From Piper betle (Eukaryota; Streptophyta; Magnoliopsida; Piperales; Piperaceae), in NCBI GenBank assembly GCA_033002965.1, contig JAURVB010001896.1:85528-149527 (forward strand): a DNA stretch of 64,000 nucleotides, read 5' to 3'. Made by a program: the position numbers and the translations under genes. Positions 40,835 to 52,120 of this stretch are shown here, piece after piece (the first letter of the stretch is position 1; every line of letters starts with the position of its first letter). Under the pieces are notes generated by a model. The model worked only from the letters and a program-made list of their open reading frames with translations. It made no database searches and was not told the origin of the DNA.

Positions 40835-42100
40835 TTAATTTCGTAATAAAAAATAAATTTTGTAATAAAAACTTGACTCGCTTTTAACTCGAATCATTAG
40901 TATGAAGTAAATTTTATTGACTCGAATCAATTTTAAAACAATATTAAAAATAAAATACCATAAAATAAAAACTAGACTCGCTTCCGACTTGACTTAATAT
41001 TACAAAATAAATTTAAAAAAAATTTAACTAATTTCATAATAAAAACTGTACTTGAATAAAATAATTTTGTAATAAAAACTTAACTCGCTCTCAACTGGAG
41101 TTAATATTACAGATGAATTTTAAGAAAATAAAATAATTTTGTAATAAAAACTTGACTTGCTCTCGACTTGAGTTAATATTACAAAATGAATTTTAAGAAA
41201 ATAGAATAATTTTATAATAAAAACTTGACTCGCTCCCGACTCAACTTTATATTACAAAATGAATTTTAAGAAAATAAAATAATTTTGTAATAAAAACTTG
41301 TCTAGTTCCCAACTCAAGTTAAAATTACAAAATGAATTTTAAGAAAATAAAATAATTTTATAATAAAAGCTTGACTCTCTCCTGACTTGTGCTAATATTA
41401 TAAAATAAATTTTAAGAAAATAAAATAATTTTGTAATAAAAACTTGATTCGCTCCCTACTTGAGTCAATATTAAATAAATTTAAATAAATAAAATAATTT
41501 TGTAATAAAAACTTGACTGGCACCAGACTTGAGTAGTCAATAAAAAATTGATTTGGTCTCAACTCGAGTCAATAAAAAATTGACTCGGTTTTGACTCGAG
41601 TAGGGAGCGAGTTAACTTTTAATTTTGAAATTATTTTATTTTTTAAATTTATTTTGTAATATTTACTCGAGTAAGGAGCGAGTCAAGTTTTTATTATAAA
41701 ATTATTTTATTTTTTAAAAATTTATTTTATAATATTAACTCGAGTCGGGAGAGAGTCAAGTTTTATTACGAAATTAGTTAATTTTTTAAAATTTATTTTG
41801 TAATAATGACTCTAATAGGGAGTGAGTTAAGTTTTTATTAAGAAATTAACTCGAGTCAGGAGCGAGTCAGATTTTTATTACGAAATTGTCGTCGCCGTTT
41901 CCTTCCCCACCTCTGTTTTGTCATGTCACCGCCGCCGGGGGGACGACACGCAAGGGGGGACGACATCGTCTGTGCAGGGTTGGGGGGGCGCGAAACGAGC
42001 GGCGGGCAAGACAGTGGTAGCGAGGACGGGCGGGAAGGTGTAGAGTAGGTAAGGGGGGAGGAGGAGTGGGGGGGTGTGGCAGGCATCCCCAAAAGTGCCT
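40835..42100. mobile_element. Truncated fold-back element FB0
   Basis: An AT-rich array (40835-41885) of units such as GTAATAAAAACTTGACTCGCTC...ACTCGAGTTAATATTACAAAAT. It runs in one orientation to about 41540, then in the opposite orientation (GAGCGAGTCAAGTTTTTATTA) to 41885. A GC-rich shoulder follows (41886-42100) that opens like the right shoulder of FB3: TTTCCTTCCC...TGTTTTGTCATGTCACC. The left shoulder is absent. No transposase or credible frame. Confidence 0.65.
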
Positions 42101-42837
42101 CCCTATATATCTATATATATAGGAAATAAGATTTCTGTAGCTTGAGCACAGGCAGCTTGCCTGTGCTCAAGTTTTATCTTGGGTGCCGCCGGGTGCCGCC
42201 GCAGCATCGACGGCGGAGGGGCGGAAGGGGGCCCGGCCACGGCGACGGCCGGGGGAGGGGGCGGCGGCAACAGGGTACGGGGTTGGTCCGGGGGACGGCG
42301 GCCGCGTGGTCGCCGGTCGCCACGCGGGGCGAGCGCGGCGGGGTGGTGGGCGGGGGCCGAGGGGGCGCGGCGGGGGCGGGCGGGGGCCGAGGGGTGGCGG
42401 GCGGGGGCCAAGGGGGCGCGGCGGGGTGGCGGGCGGGGGCCGAGGGGGGCGCGGTGGGGTGGCGGGCGGGGGACGAGGGGGGTGCGGCGGGGTGGTGGGC
42501 GGGGGACGGGGGACGGGGGGGCGTGGCGCAGCGGGGTGGCCGGCGGGGGGACGGGGCGGGGGTGGCGGGCGGGGGACGGCGACGGGACGGCGGCGGGGGC
42601 GGCGGGCCGGCAGGGGAAGAGCGGGGCGGCTAGATCCGCCGCCCCGCGCCGCCGGTGGTGGGGGGAGGGGTCGCGTCGTCCGGGGTGGCGGCGACGCGTC
42701 GGCCGCTGGCGGCGGCGGCGACGCGGGTACCGGCGGCGAGCGCTTTTTTTTTTCATCCAACCGTTGGATTTCAATCCAACGGTTGGATGGCTCAAGCACA
42801 GGCAGCTTGCCTGTGCTTGAAGCACATTAAATGCATG

Positions 42838-42840
<3 letters not shown>
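42101..42840. mobile_element. GC-rich element E1 with terminal hairpins
   Basis: Lies between a TA-rich tract (42101-42122) and a (TA)n tract. The left end is a perfect hairpin (42141-42171, 14-bp arms, CTTGAGCACAGGCA). The right end has two hairpins: 42754-42789 (17-bp arms, CATCCAACCGTTGGATT) and 42792-42820 (13-bp arms, TCAAGCACAGGCA). The interior is about 80-90 percent G+C with a strong G bias on the plus strand. The long frames on several strands are simple-sequence artefacts. Confidence 0.6.

Positions 42841-42902
<62 letters not shown>
42841..42902. repeat. (TA)n microsatellite between E1 and FB2
   Basis: About 62 bp of uninterrupted TA. The counterpart in unit 2 is 57935-57996. Confidence 0.95.
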
Positions 42903-42906
<4 letters not shown>

Positions 42907-45134
42907 AGAGGAATGCTCCTATGCGCTGCCTTGATTGGCAGCGCATGGAAGGGAGCCGTTGGATTGAAATCCAACGGCTCCCCCATCCTTCTCCCACCCC
43001 CCAGCCAATCAGGCCGCTCCCTTTCCCACTTCTTCCCGCCCTCCACCGCCGACCCGCCAGCCGCCGCGCCGCCGCCTGCCCTGCCCTTGCCGCGCCCGCC
43101 CACCCCGTTCCCGCCCCCACCGGCCGCATTTGCCCCCTCCCTGTTTCCCCCTTCCCCCCGTCCCCGCCTCGCTGCAGCCGAGCGTCTACCCGGGTGCCCA
43201 TCCGACTGCGCCGCCAAGGCCACCCCCCCCCCACCCACCCCGGCGCAGCTTCCCCTCTCCCCCTGCCCTGTTTCAACCCCCTCCTCCCAGTTTCGCCGTC
43301 ACCCCGCGCCGTCTCCCCCAGTCGCCCCGTTTCCCTCCCCCTCTTTGCCCGTTTCGCCCTAACCCCACGTCGGTGTCACCAATAGCACCGCCGACGGTGG
43401 CGCAAAAAAACAAGGGTAGGGGGAGGAGGGCGAGGTGGAAGGGGCGATGGCAAATTCGTAATAAAAATTTGACTCGCTCCCGAGTAAATATTACGAAATA
43501 AATATTAAAAATAATTTTAAAAAATAAATACTATAAAATAAAAATTTGACTCTCTCCGGCTAGAGTCAATACTACAAAATTGATTTTTAAAATTTTTTTA
43601 AAAATACAATACCATAAAATAAACACTTGACTCGCTCCTACGCATGATCGAGCACAGTTTTAATTACAAAATAAATTTTAAAAAAATAAAATAATTTGGT
43701 AATAAAAACTTGACTCACTCATTTCCTGAGTCAAGTTTTTAATACTATGAAATACATTAAAAAAATATAAGATAATTTTGTAATAAAAAGTTAACTCGAT
43801 CCCGTGCAAGATCGAGTCAAGTTTTAATTACAAAATAAATTTTTTTAAAAAATAATTCCGTAATAAAAACTTGACTCGCTCATGACTCGCACCTTTCTCA
43901 AGTCAAATTTTTAATATTTTTAATTTTTTTAAAATTGACTCATCTAATTTATTTCATAATATTGACTCCATCCTGGGCGGGATAGAGTAAAGTTTTTATC
44001 ACAAAATTATTTTATTTTTTAATTTATTACTATTAAATCAATTTAAAAAATAAAAATTTAGTTTTGTAATAAAAACTTGACTTGATCCCAGTGCAGGATC
44101 GAGTCAAGTCTTAATTACAAAATAAATTTTTATTTTTTAGTTTATTTCGTAATATTGACTCAATCACTTGCTCGTCTGAGTCAAGTTTTTATCACAAAAA
44201 TATTTTATTATTTTAATTTATTTTGTAATATTGACTCAGGTAAGGACCGAGTCAAGTTTTTTATTGCGAATGGAGTCATTATTAAGAAATAAATTTTAAA
44301 AAATAATTTGTATTGACTCAATTTAATTTAAAAAAAATTGAAAATATTAAAAACTTGACTCGAGAAATGAGTGAGTCAAGCTTTTATTACCGAATTATTT
44401 TATTTTTTTAAAATTTATTTTGTAATTAAAATTTGACTCGATCCCGCGTGGGAGCGAGTCAAGTTTTTATTTTATGGTATTGTATTTTTTAAAAAAATTA
44501 AAAATCAATTTTGTAGTATTGACTCGAGCCGGAGCGAGTCAAATTTTTATTTTATAGTATTTTATTTTTTAAAATTATTTTTAATATTTATTTCTTAATA
44601 TTGACTCGGGAGCAAGTCAAATTTTTATTACGAATTTGCCATCTCCCCTTCCACCCCGCCCTCCTCCCCCGCCCCTGTTTTTGCGCCACCGTCGGTGGTA
44701 CTGTTGGTGACACCGGCGTGGGGTTGGGGTGAAACGGGCGAAGAGGGGGAGGGAAACGGGGTGGTAGGGAGAGACGGCACGGGGTGGGGGCGAAACTGGG
44801 GGAGGGGGTTGAAACAGGGTAGGGGGGTTGAAATAGGGCGGGGAGGGGTTGAAACAGGGCACGAGGGGGAGGGGTGGCAGGGGGCAGGATGCGGGCCAGG
44901 GCAAGGGGGCCAGAGGGCGGCGATGGGGTGTAGGGGGTGGCAGGTTGGGGTGGGGTTGGTGGCCAGAGCCCTTGATCCGGCCGGCAGGGTTCGCGGGAAG
45001 TCGGCAGCGAGAACGGGAAACGACGGGGCGGGGTGGTGGTGTTGTTTAATCATGGGCGGCCAGATCCGGATCCGCGGCCCACAGATCAAAACGCTGCTGA
45101 TGCGTGGCGTTTTCACGTAGCGCACAGTAGCGTT
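42903..45134. mobile_element. Fold-back element FB2
   Basis: Roughly 2.2 kb between two TA tracts. The inverted arms centre near 44040: the left GC shoulder and hairpin array (about 43230-44035) is repeated in reverse at about 44045-44850, including CACCG(A/C)CGGTGG..GCGCAAAAA followed by the AATTCGTAATAAAAATTTGACTCG junction. Left-end hairpins are ATGCGCTGCC/GGCAGCGCAT and GAGCCGTTGGATT/AATCCAACGGCTC. The outer parts of the two arms differ. The core holds many AACTTGACTCGAT...ATCGAGTCAAGTT hairpins. No protein-coding gene. Confidence 0.7.
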
Positions 45135-45145
45135 TATATATATAA

Positions 45146-45188
<43 letters not shown>
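45135..45188. repeat. (TA)n microsatellite between FB2 and FB3
   Basis: TA tract with a few AAATA interruptions at the left. The counterpart in unit 2 is 60227-60282. Confidence 0.9.
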
Positions 45189-45191
<3 letters not shown>

Positions 45192-47724
45192 CAGCTACTG
45201 TGCGCTGCATGAAAATGCAGCGCATTAGCAGCGCACCGATTCTTGGCCGTTGGATGAAAATCCAACGACTTGGAATCGTTTTTCTTCTTTTAACCCTTTC
45301 CTCCCCCTCCCGCACTTCACGTCGCCCCGCCGCCGGCAGGCGGCCCGGCCCTGTCCCGCCCCCGGCCAAGTCCCCCCAGCCCCTCCCGCAGCCGCCGTCC
45401 CCCACCAGCAGCCGCGGCGGCCCCCCACCCGTGTTGCTCCCCACCCACGCGACCCTGCCCCTCATGCTGGTTTTCGTCGCACCCTGCCCTCGGCACCGCC
45501 CTGCCCCTAGCCCTGCCACTCTCTCGGCCTCGCCCGCAGCCGTCCCCCACCACCCCCGCCAGCAACAGCGGCAGTCCCCCTCGCCGCGTTGCTCCACCCA
45601 CTCACGGCCGCCCGCGCCCAGTCGCCTCTGCCCGGCCGGTGCTGCGCGTTTCCCAGCAGGCCCATCCAGTCTCGAGGCGGCGGCATTGTTGGCTAGCGAG
45701 CGGCCGGCGGCAAGGTCGCCAGTAGGGGGTGGCACGCCGAAACAAAGGGAAGAAACAGGGGAGAGTATTTTGGTAATAAAAATTTTACTCGATCGCACTC
45801 GAGTTAATATTACAAAATAAATTAAAAAATAAAATAATTTCATAATAAAAACTTTATTCGATCCTGACTCGAGCTAAAATAATTTATTACGGAATTATTT
45901 TATTTTTTTAATTTATTTTGTAATAAAACTTTATTCGGTAATAAATTTATTTCGTAATAAAAGCTTGACTCGGTCCCACACATAATCGAATCAGGTTTTT
46001 ATTACAAAATTATTTTATATTTTTAAATTTATTTCATAATATTGACTCGAGTCAGATCAAATTAAGTTTTTATTATGAAATTATTTTATTTTTTAAAAAT
46101 TTATTTTGTAATAAATTTATTTTGTAATAAAAACTTGATTCGAGTCGAGACCGAGTCAAGTTTTTATTATGGAATTATTTTAATTTTTAATTTATTTTTT
46201 AATCAAAACATGACTCGGTCCCGCGCATGATCAATTCAAGTTTTTATTACAAAATTATTTTATTGAAAAAATCATTTTATTGAAAAAAAATTATTTTTAA
46301 AATCAATTATTTTATTTTTTTAAAAAATTATTTTGTAATATTAACTCGAGTCAGGTTCAAGTAAAGTTTTTATTATGAAATTATTTTATTTAACTTTTTT
46401 TGTAATATTAACTTAAGTCGGGATCGAGTTAAGTTTTTATTATGAAATTATTTTATTTTTGTAATTTATTTTTTAATATTAACTCGAGTCCGCTTAAGTA
46501 AAGTTTTTATTACCAAAATACCTCTCCTATTTCTTCACTTTGTTTTGGCACGCCACCCCTGGTGATGACCTTGATCCTAACTCGAGTTAATATTACGAAA
46601 TAATTTTTTTAAAAAATAAAATAATTAATTTTAAAAATAAAAAATTTAAAATAAAATAATTTTGTAATAAAAACTTGAATCGATCCTGCACGGGACCGAG
46701 TAAAGTTTTGATTAAAAATAAATAAAAAATTAAAATAATTTGATTGTAAAAACAGGTCTCGGTCTCGACTCGAATCAAGTTTTTATTACAAAAAATTTGT
46801 AAAAAATAAAATAATTTCATAATAAAAACTTAATTCAATCTCACTCGAGTCAATATTATGAAAAATTTTTGAAAATATAAAATAATTTCGTAATAAAAAC
46901 CTGACTTGATCTGTGCGGGACCATGTCAAGATTTTATTACAAAATAAATTTATTATCAGAATAAATTTTTATTATAAAATAAATTTAAAAAATAAAAGAA
47001 TTCCATAATAAAATATTTTACCTCGAGTCGGGATCGAATAAAGTTTTTATTATGAAATTATTTTATTTTTTAATTTATTTTGTAATATTAACTCGAGTCC
47101 GATCGAGTAAATTTTTTATTACCAAAATACTCTCCCTTGTTTCTTCCCTTTGTTTTGGCATGCCACCACCTGCTGGCAACTTTGCCGCTGGCTACCCGCT
47201 GGCCAACAATACCGCTGCCTCGGGGCTGGATGGGCTTTCTGGGAAATGCGCTGCGTCGGCCGAGCGGGGGCAGCCGGGCGTGGGCGGCCGTGAGCGGGAG
47301 GAGCAACGCAGGGAGGGGGACCGCCGCGGTTGCTAGCGGGGCAGTGGGATACGGCTGCAGGAGGGGCTGGGGGGTTGGCCGGGGGAGTGGCAGGGCTGGG
47401 GGCAGGGCAGCGCCGGGGGTAGGGTGTGGCGAAAACCTGCGTGAGGGGCGGGGCTCGCGTAGGTGGGGAGCAACGGGGGTTGGGGGCCACCACGGCTGTT
47501 GGTGGGGGCGGTGGGGAATGGCGGTTGCGGGAGGGGTTAGGGGGGACTTGGCCGGGGGCGGGGCTGGCCAGCGATGGGGCGGCGCCGAGGGGGAGGCATG
47601 AAGAGTGGTAGGGGGAGGAAAGTGTTAAAAAAACAATTCCGGGCGGTTGGATTTTCATCCAACGGCCCGGAATCATTGCGTTGCTGATGCGCTGCATTTT
47701 CATGCAGTGGTCAGTAATATTTTC

Positions 47725-47726
<2 letters not shown>
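45189..47726. mobile_element. Fold-back element FB3 with full-length inverted arms
   Basis: About 2.5 kb. The left arm (45189 to about 46440) and right arm (about 46460-47726) match in reverse over nearly their whole length: outer hairpins CTGCATGAAAATGCAG and GTTGGATGAAAATCCAAC, then a CC-rich shoulder (CCCCCGGCCAAGTCCCCCC and TTTCCCAG(A/C)A(A/G)GCCCATCCAG shared), then CAAAGGGAAGAAACA(G/A)GGGAGAGTATTTTGG, then the GACTCG hairpin array. The shoulders look only moderately conserved, the AT junctions strongly. Frames through it are low complexity. It is the best preserved member of this family in unit 1. Confidence 0.75.

Positions 47727-47761
<35 letters not shown>
47727..47761. repeat. (TA)n microsatellite between FB3 and the caulimovirid fragment
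   Basis: About 35 bp of TA, directly joined to the RNase H end of the pararetroviral fragment. The counterpart in unit 2 is 62813-62862. Confidence 0.95.
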
Positions 47762-47765
<4 letters not shown>

Positions 47766-49017
47766 GCAAAAATTCCCGAGTGAGAAAATCAGGTAAACTA
47801 TTAGTTAATCCAGGTATATATTCAATATCAAAATCAAATATAGCTAATAAAGCTTGCCAGCGTGCAAAAATATGTTTAGAAGCAAGATTCTCTACATCTT
47901 TTTCTAAAATATATTTAGCAGCAGTACAATCTATTCTTAATAGAAATTTATTATTTAAAAGATCATCCTGAAATTTTAAAATACAATTAACTATACTTAA
48001 CATCTCCTGTTTAATAGTAGAATACTTAAGCTGGGTTTCATTCCATAAACCAGAATGATATCTAATAATATAAGGTTGATCCTTAATTATTTGTTTTAGT
48101 ATTCCCCCATATCCAAGATTAGAGGCATCAGTTTCAACTATTTTCAAAGAGGAAGGATGCGGGAGACTTAAACAAGGTATGAATTGACTTTTCTGTTTAA
48201 TCTTCTTTACCGCTTGGGTATGGGCATCTGTCCATGGAGATGGATTCTTTCTCAGTCTTTGAAATAATAGCTTACAGTCAAAAGCGAGATCTTTATAAAA
48301 TTCTGCTATATAATTTAGACTTCCTAAAAATCTTTGTAATTGATTTTTATCTAATATTTGATCTGGAAATTTATTTGAAAATTCAATTACTCTTTGAATT
48401 GGTTTAATAGTACCTTTTTCTATGTTATGTCCAAGATATCTTATATTAGTTTGTACTAAATGCATTTTTGATTTAGATAAAACAATTCCATTATGCATTG
48501 CTATTTTATAGAATTGGTTTAAGTGTTTAAAATGTTGTTCTAATGATGTTGAATAAACTAAGACGTCATCTATATATACTATTATAAAACTAAGATATGG
48601 TGAAAAAATATCATTCATGATCTTCTGAAATTCTGAAGGAGCATTTTTTAAACCAAAAGGCATTACATTCCATTCGTATTGTCCAAATGGAACATTGAAA
48701 GCAGTTTTATATCTATCTTCTTCTTTTATTTGGATTTGCCAAAATCCTGACTTTAAATCAAACTTACTGAATATTTGAGCATTATATAAATTTTTTAATA
48801 AATCTTTTTTATTTGGTATAGGATATCTTATCCATTTTAATACCTTATTTAAAGGTTTATAATTAATTACTAACCTTGGTGCACCTCTTTCTATTTCAGA
48901 TGCTTTGTAAACATAAAAAGCAGCACAAGACCAAGGTGATTTACTTTCTCTAATTAGTTTATTATCTATTAATGTTTTTATTTCTTTTTGACAATAAATA
49001 ACTAATTCTTGATTCAT
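47762..49017 (-). pseudogene. Endogenous caulimovirid reverse transcriptase and RNase H
   Basis: Open frame of about 418 viral codons from the first ATG. Motifs are SPWSCAAFYV (residues 27-36), the catalytic YIDD (148-151), then RNase H with VETDASNLGYGG. SPWSCAAFYV and the tight link to an upstream aspartic protease mark Caulimoviridae rather than Ty3 elements; the genus is not determined. The frame stays open through the TA tract into fold-back DNA, so its apparent 632-codon length is a chimera, not a viral protein. It is an integrated fragment without movement or complete coat regions and cannot be a functional genome. Confidence 0.88.
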
Positions 49018-49043
49018 CTGTATAGGTCTAGCCTTAGTAGGAA

Positions 49044-49958
49044 TTAGTTTATCATTGAAATCATTTTCATATGGTAATGAGACTTCATGTTTTTTCCTAT
49101 TCCAGAATGCACTAGGTAGATCATTACATAAATCTTTTTCAAAAGATTTTTTATATCTTTGATTCTATTTTCTATTAGAGGTGAATTAATTTTACTTTCT
49201 AGAATTAATTTATTCACTTCATCCTTTAAATAGGTTATTTGTCTAATCTTATTCTTTTGTTTATTTCTCATTAGAGATATAAACGATTGGCGTTTTGGAA
49301 ATTCTAATTTAAAAGTTATATCTTTTCCTTGTAGATGTGTATGAATTCCTATATCATCCACAAAGAATGGTTCTATCAAGGCAGTAAAAGGATTTCCAAG
49401 GATTACCTCAGATCCTATGTTCTTTACTAATATAAATGTTAAATATATGCAAACATCGGATATGCAAACTACTGCATTTGATAGTTTGTAATTTACATGT
49501 AATCTTTCTTCATTAGCAGCAGAAAGAGTTTGTTTTGTCTTTTTATAATATTTTGTCGGAATTAATCCTTCTTGTATTATATTCCTATCTGCTCCTGTAT
49601 CTATAAGAGCTAAGGTTTCCAAACTAAACTCTTTGTTGATAATGATTTTAATTTTTAACATATACTTCCTTGTAATAGTCTGTTCTATAACATTTAAATA
49701 ATTCTCTTCGGGAGCTTCTTCTTCATCTTGAGGTTCCCTTGTCTTAGAACTTTCTCCTATATGGAAATTTTTTAATTCATCCAAGATGTTAATTTCTTCT
49801 TCTTCTTCTGAATTATTTTTAACTTCTTGTCCTAGTTCTAAGACTTCAATTCTTCTTTTTAAAGATAATACTTCTGTTTTTAACTCATTTATTTCTTTTA
49901 TTAAATCATTAGTAGTGATAGGTCTTTCTTTTTTAAATCTTCCTAATACTTCTGTCAT
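49044..49958 (-). pseudogene. Endogenous caulimovirid coiled coil and aspartic protease region
   Basis: Open frame of about 305 codons whose first residues derive from the adjoining LTR. A coiled-coil segment (about residues 20-50), an acidic stretch and the protease motif LIDTGADRNII near residue 122 precede a basic region. A frameshift near 49140 puts the final residues out of frame with the downstream reverse transcriptase, whose own frame is open from about that point. The upstream part of the viral genome is lost where an LTR begins at 49959. Confidence 0.8.
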
Positions 49959-52120
49959 TGTAAAACCCACGATTCGAGTTAGGGTTTTATATTCAGAACC
50001 GGTCGGGTTGACCGTTATTTTTTTTGAGTTGAGTCAGTTTCAGGACACGTGTACCGAGCCGATGCCAGTCGCGTGTATGAGCTATGAGGGTCATGCGTAC
50101 CCAAGTATATGATGATAACGTCATGAACACAGCAGAACAGAATGAGTTATCAGATATATGAGAGTATGCTAGTCATTTTTTTAATTATTTTTATATATAG
50201 TGGATCGTAGAATTAGTATTAGGCCGTTTACCGCGTTAGGACGCGTTTGGGCAGTCTGGGTGGGTTGTTAGTCATAGAGCATATCATTATAATGTTGTGG
50301 TGTTGTTTGATTTTACGGGATTTTTCTCGATTTTTATGAATTTTTTTAGGATTTAATACGACTTAGTTATTATACTTGACTCGAGCCGGAGACGAGTCAA
50401 GTAATATTTACGAGTTTGCCACCACACACAACCTCGACCCTTCCTTTCTTCTTCCCCAAACCCTCGCCCGCGCCGCCCCTGTTCGCGCGCCACCGCCGCC
50501 ACGGCCGACGCCGCCTGGCCGCCGATCGACGCCGCCCAGCCCGGCCACGGCGTCGCCCTGCCGCCCCGACCAGGTCCGGCCCCCATCGGACCGCCGCGAC
50601 GCCGGAATCGCCACGCCTAGCGCCGCGGCTGCGTTTGGTCGCGTCGCCGATTCTGCCGCCGGCGACCGTCGCAGCCGTCATCCAGTGGTCGCCTCAGCAC
50701 CATCGACCACCCAGCGACCCTCCTCGACTGGAACGGAGGCCGTCGCCACCGTGGCCGGCCGGATCTAGCGACCCATCGCCGCCGGCTCTGTTTTGCCATT
50801 TTCCGGCGAGCCGCCACCTCCATTGGCCATGCTGATGTCATAGATGAGTCGGGCTTGCCGAGCCGGTTCCGAGGGTACCCAACACGACCACTTTCCGGCT
50901 AGTAGACGCCGCCGGCGATTGTCGCCGGAAAACCACCGGAAGCCGCCGGGAAACCGCCAGTAGCTGCCGGAAAACCGTCGAAAAATCGGAATTTCTGGAA
51001 TTCGCTGGAATTCACCGGATCTTCCGCGGAGCTCACCCAGTTGGACTCGATCGAACGTCGGACGCCGAGGAGCGCCGAATTCGAGCTCCGAGACGCGCGA
51101 CGGAACCCTAGCCGTCGCCGATTGCCGACGACGTGAGGTATAATTACCTCCGATTGAGTTATTTAAAATTGAATATGATTGTTAGCATAGCATGCTAGAA
51201 TTAACTAGTTGTCATGATGAATGTTAGCACAGTATGCTAGATTTGATTAACCGTCATGAGTAATGCCTAATTATGAGTAAAGGGATGATTGTATGATTTG
51301 GGTAATTGCGAATGAACAGTAAGTGATCTAATGAGGTAGATCGAGTCTCAGCATGATAAGTGATCATGACATAACTTTGAAAAACGTAATAAAATTGGTA
51401 TGACTAGGATGAGTTAGAATTATTTAAATTTATGATTATTTAACTGTTGCTGGATGTTGATGATTGAATTGTGATTGATGTTCATTGTGTTTGATGCATC
51501 ATTTAGTTAGCGGGCGTTAGTATTTAGTTTTGATGTGTAGGTACGAAGTAGGAGCTCGCCGCCTAGGCGCGATGACACGCTTGGAGCTTCTACCAGGTCC
51601 GTTTAGGACTCGTCTGTTTTAATCTTTTCTATTGTATGTTTGATTTATTGTCTGCAGGACGGGTTAAGTGGCGTTTTATCGGATCCCACTTAACTCGGGC
51701 CATTTAATCGAACATTTTCCGGATTAATAACCCCTCGAGGATGAGATCCCTCGAGGTTGATTTCGAAAACAAGATCCACCAAAAGTTGCCTTCGGGCCTA
51801 TTATGTAACTCCCTACCCAAGCCTATATATATATATGTTTTCGTGTTTCTGTGAGACGAGAGATGGAGAAATCGACTGCACGTACCATGCAGAGGATGCC
51901 GTGACAGTCAAAGCGGGCTCTGGATTAGTGCCAGCGGACTGTTCCATTCCCGAGGGATCCTGATAACTCCGCGTTTGAGTTCCTCACACCCGGAGAACGT
52001 GGAGGTTTACGGGTACTGTTTAGTACAGCGCATGTCCGGACTTGTGGTTCAAAGGGTACTAAAGGCGACTGCCTGAGAGTACTCAGCCTTCGTGCTCAAG
52101 GCTAGGAGAAATATGGAGGG
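49959..52120 (+). repeat. Truncated Ty3-type LTR at the duplication junction
   Basis: Starts TGTAAAACCCACGATTCGAG and follows the local long-LTR layout: TTGACTCGAGCCGGAGACGAGTCAAG near 50373, a GC-rich part (50410-51135), TTCTACCAGGTCCGTTTAGGACTCG near 51590, and GGATTAATAACCCCTCGAGG near 51720. It stops at GGCTAGGAGAAATATGGAGG, where unit 2 begins, so about 0.7-0.8 kb of the 3' end is missing. It interrupts the caulimovirid fragment. Confidence 0.85.

Noticed and set aside
42141..42171. microRNA precursor
   Set aside because: A perfect 14-bp stem with a 3-nt loop is too short and is a transposon-end-like palindrome.
47119..49017. A 632-codon single protein on the minus strand
   Set aside because: It joins the caulimovirid RNase H end to the TA tract and fold-back sequence by chance readthrough. 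Only the first about 418 codons are viral.
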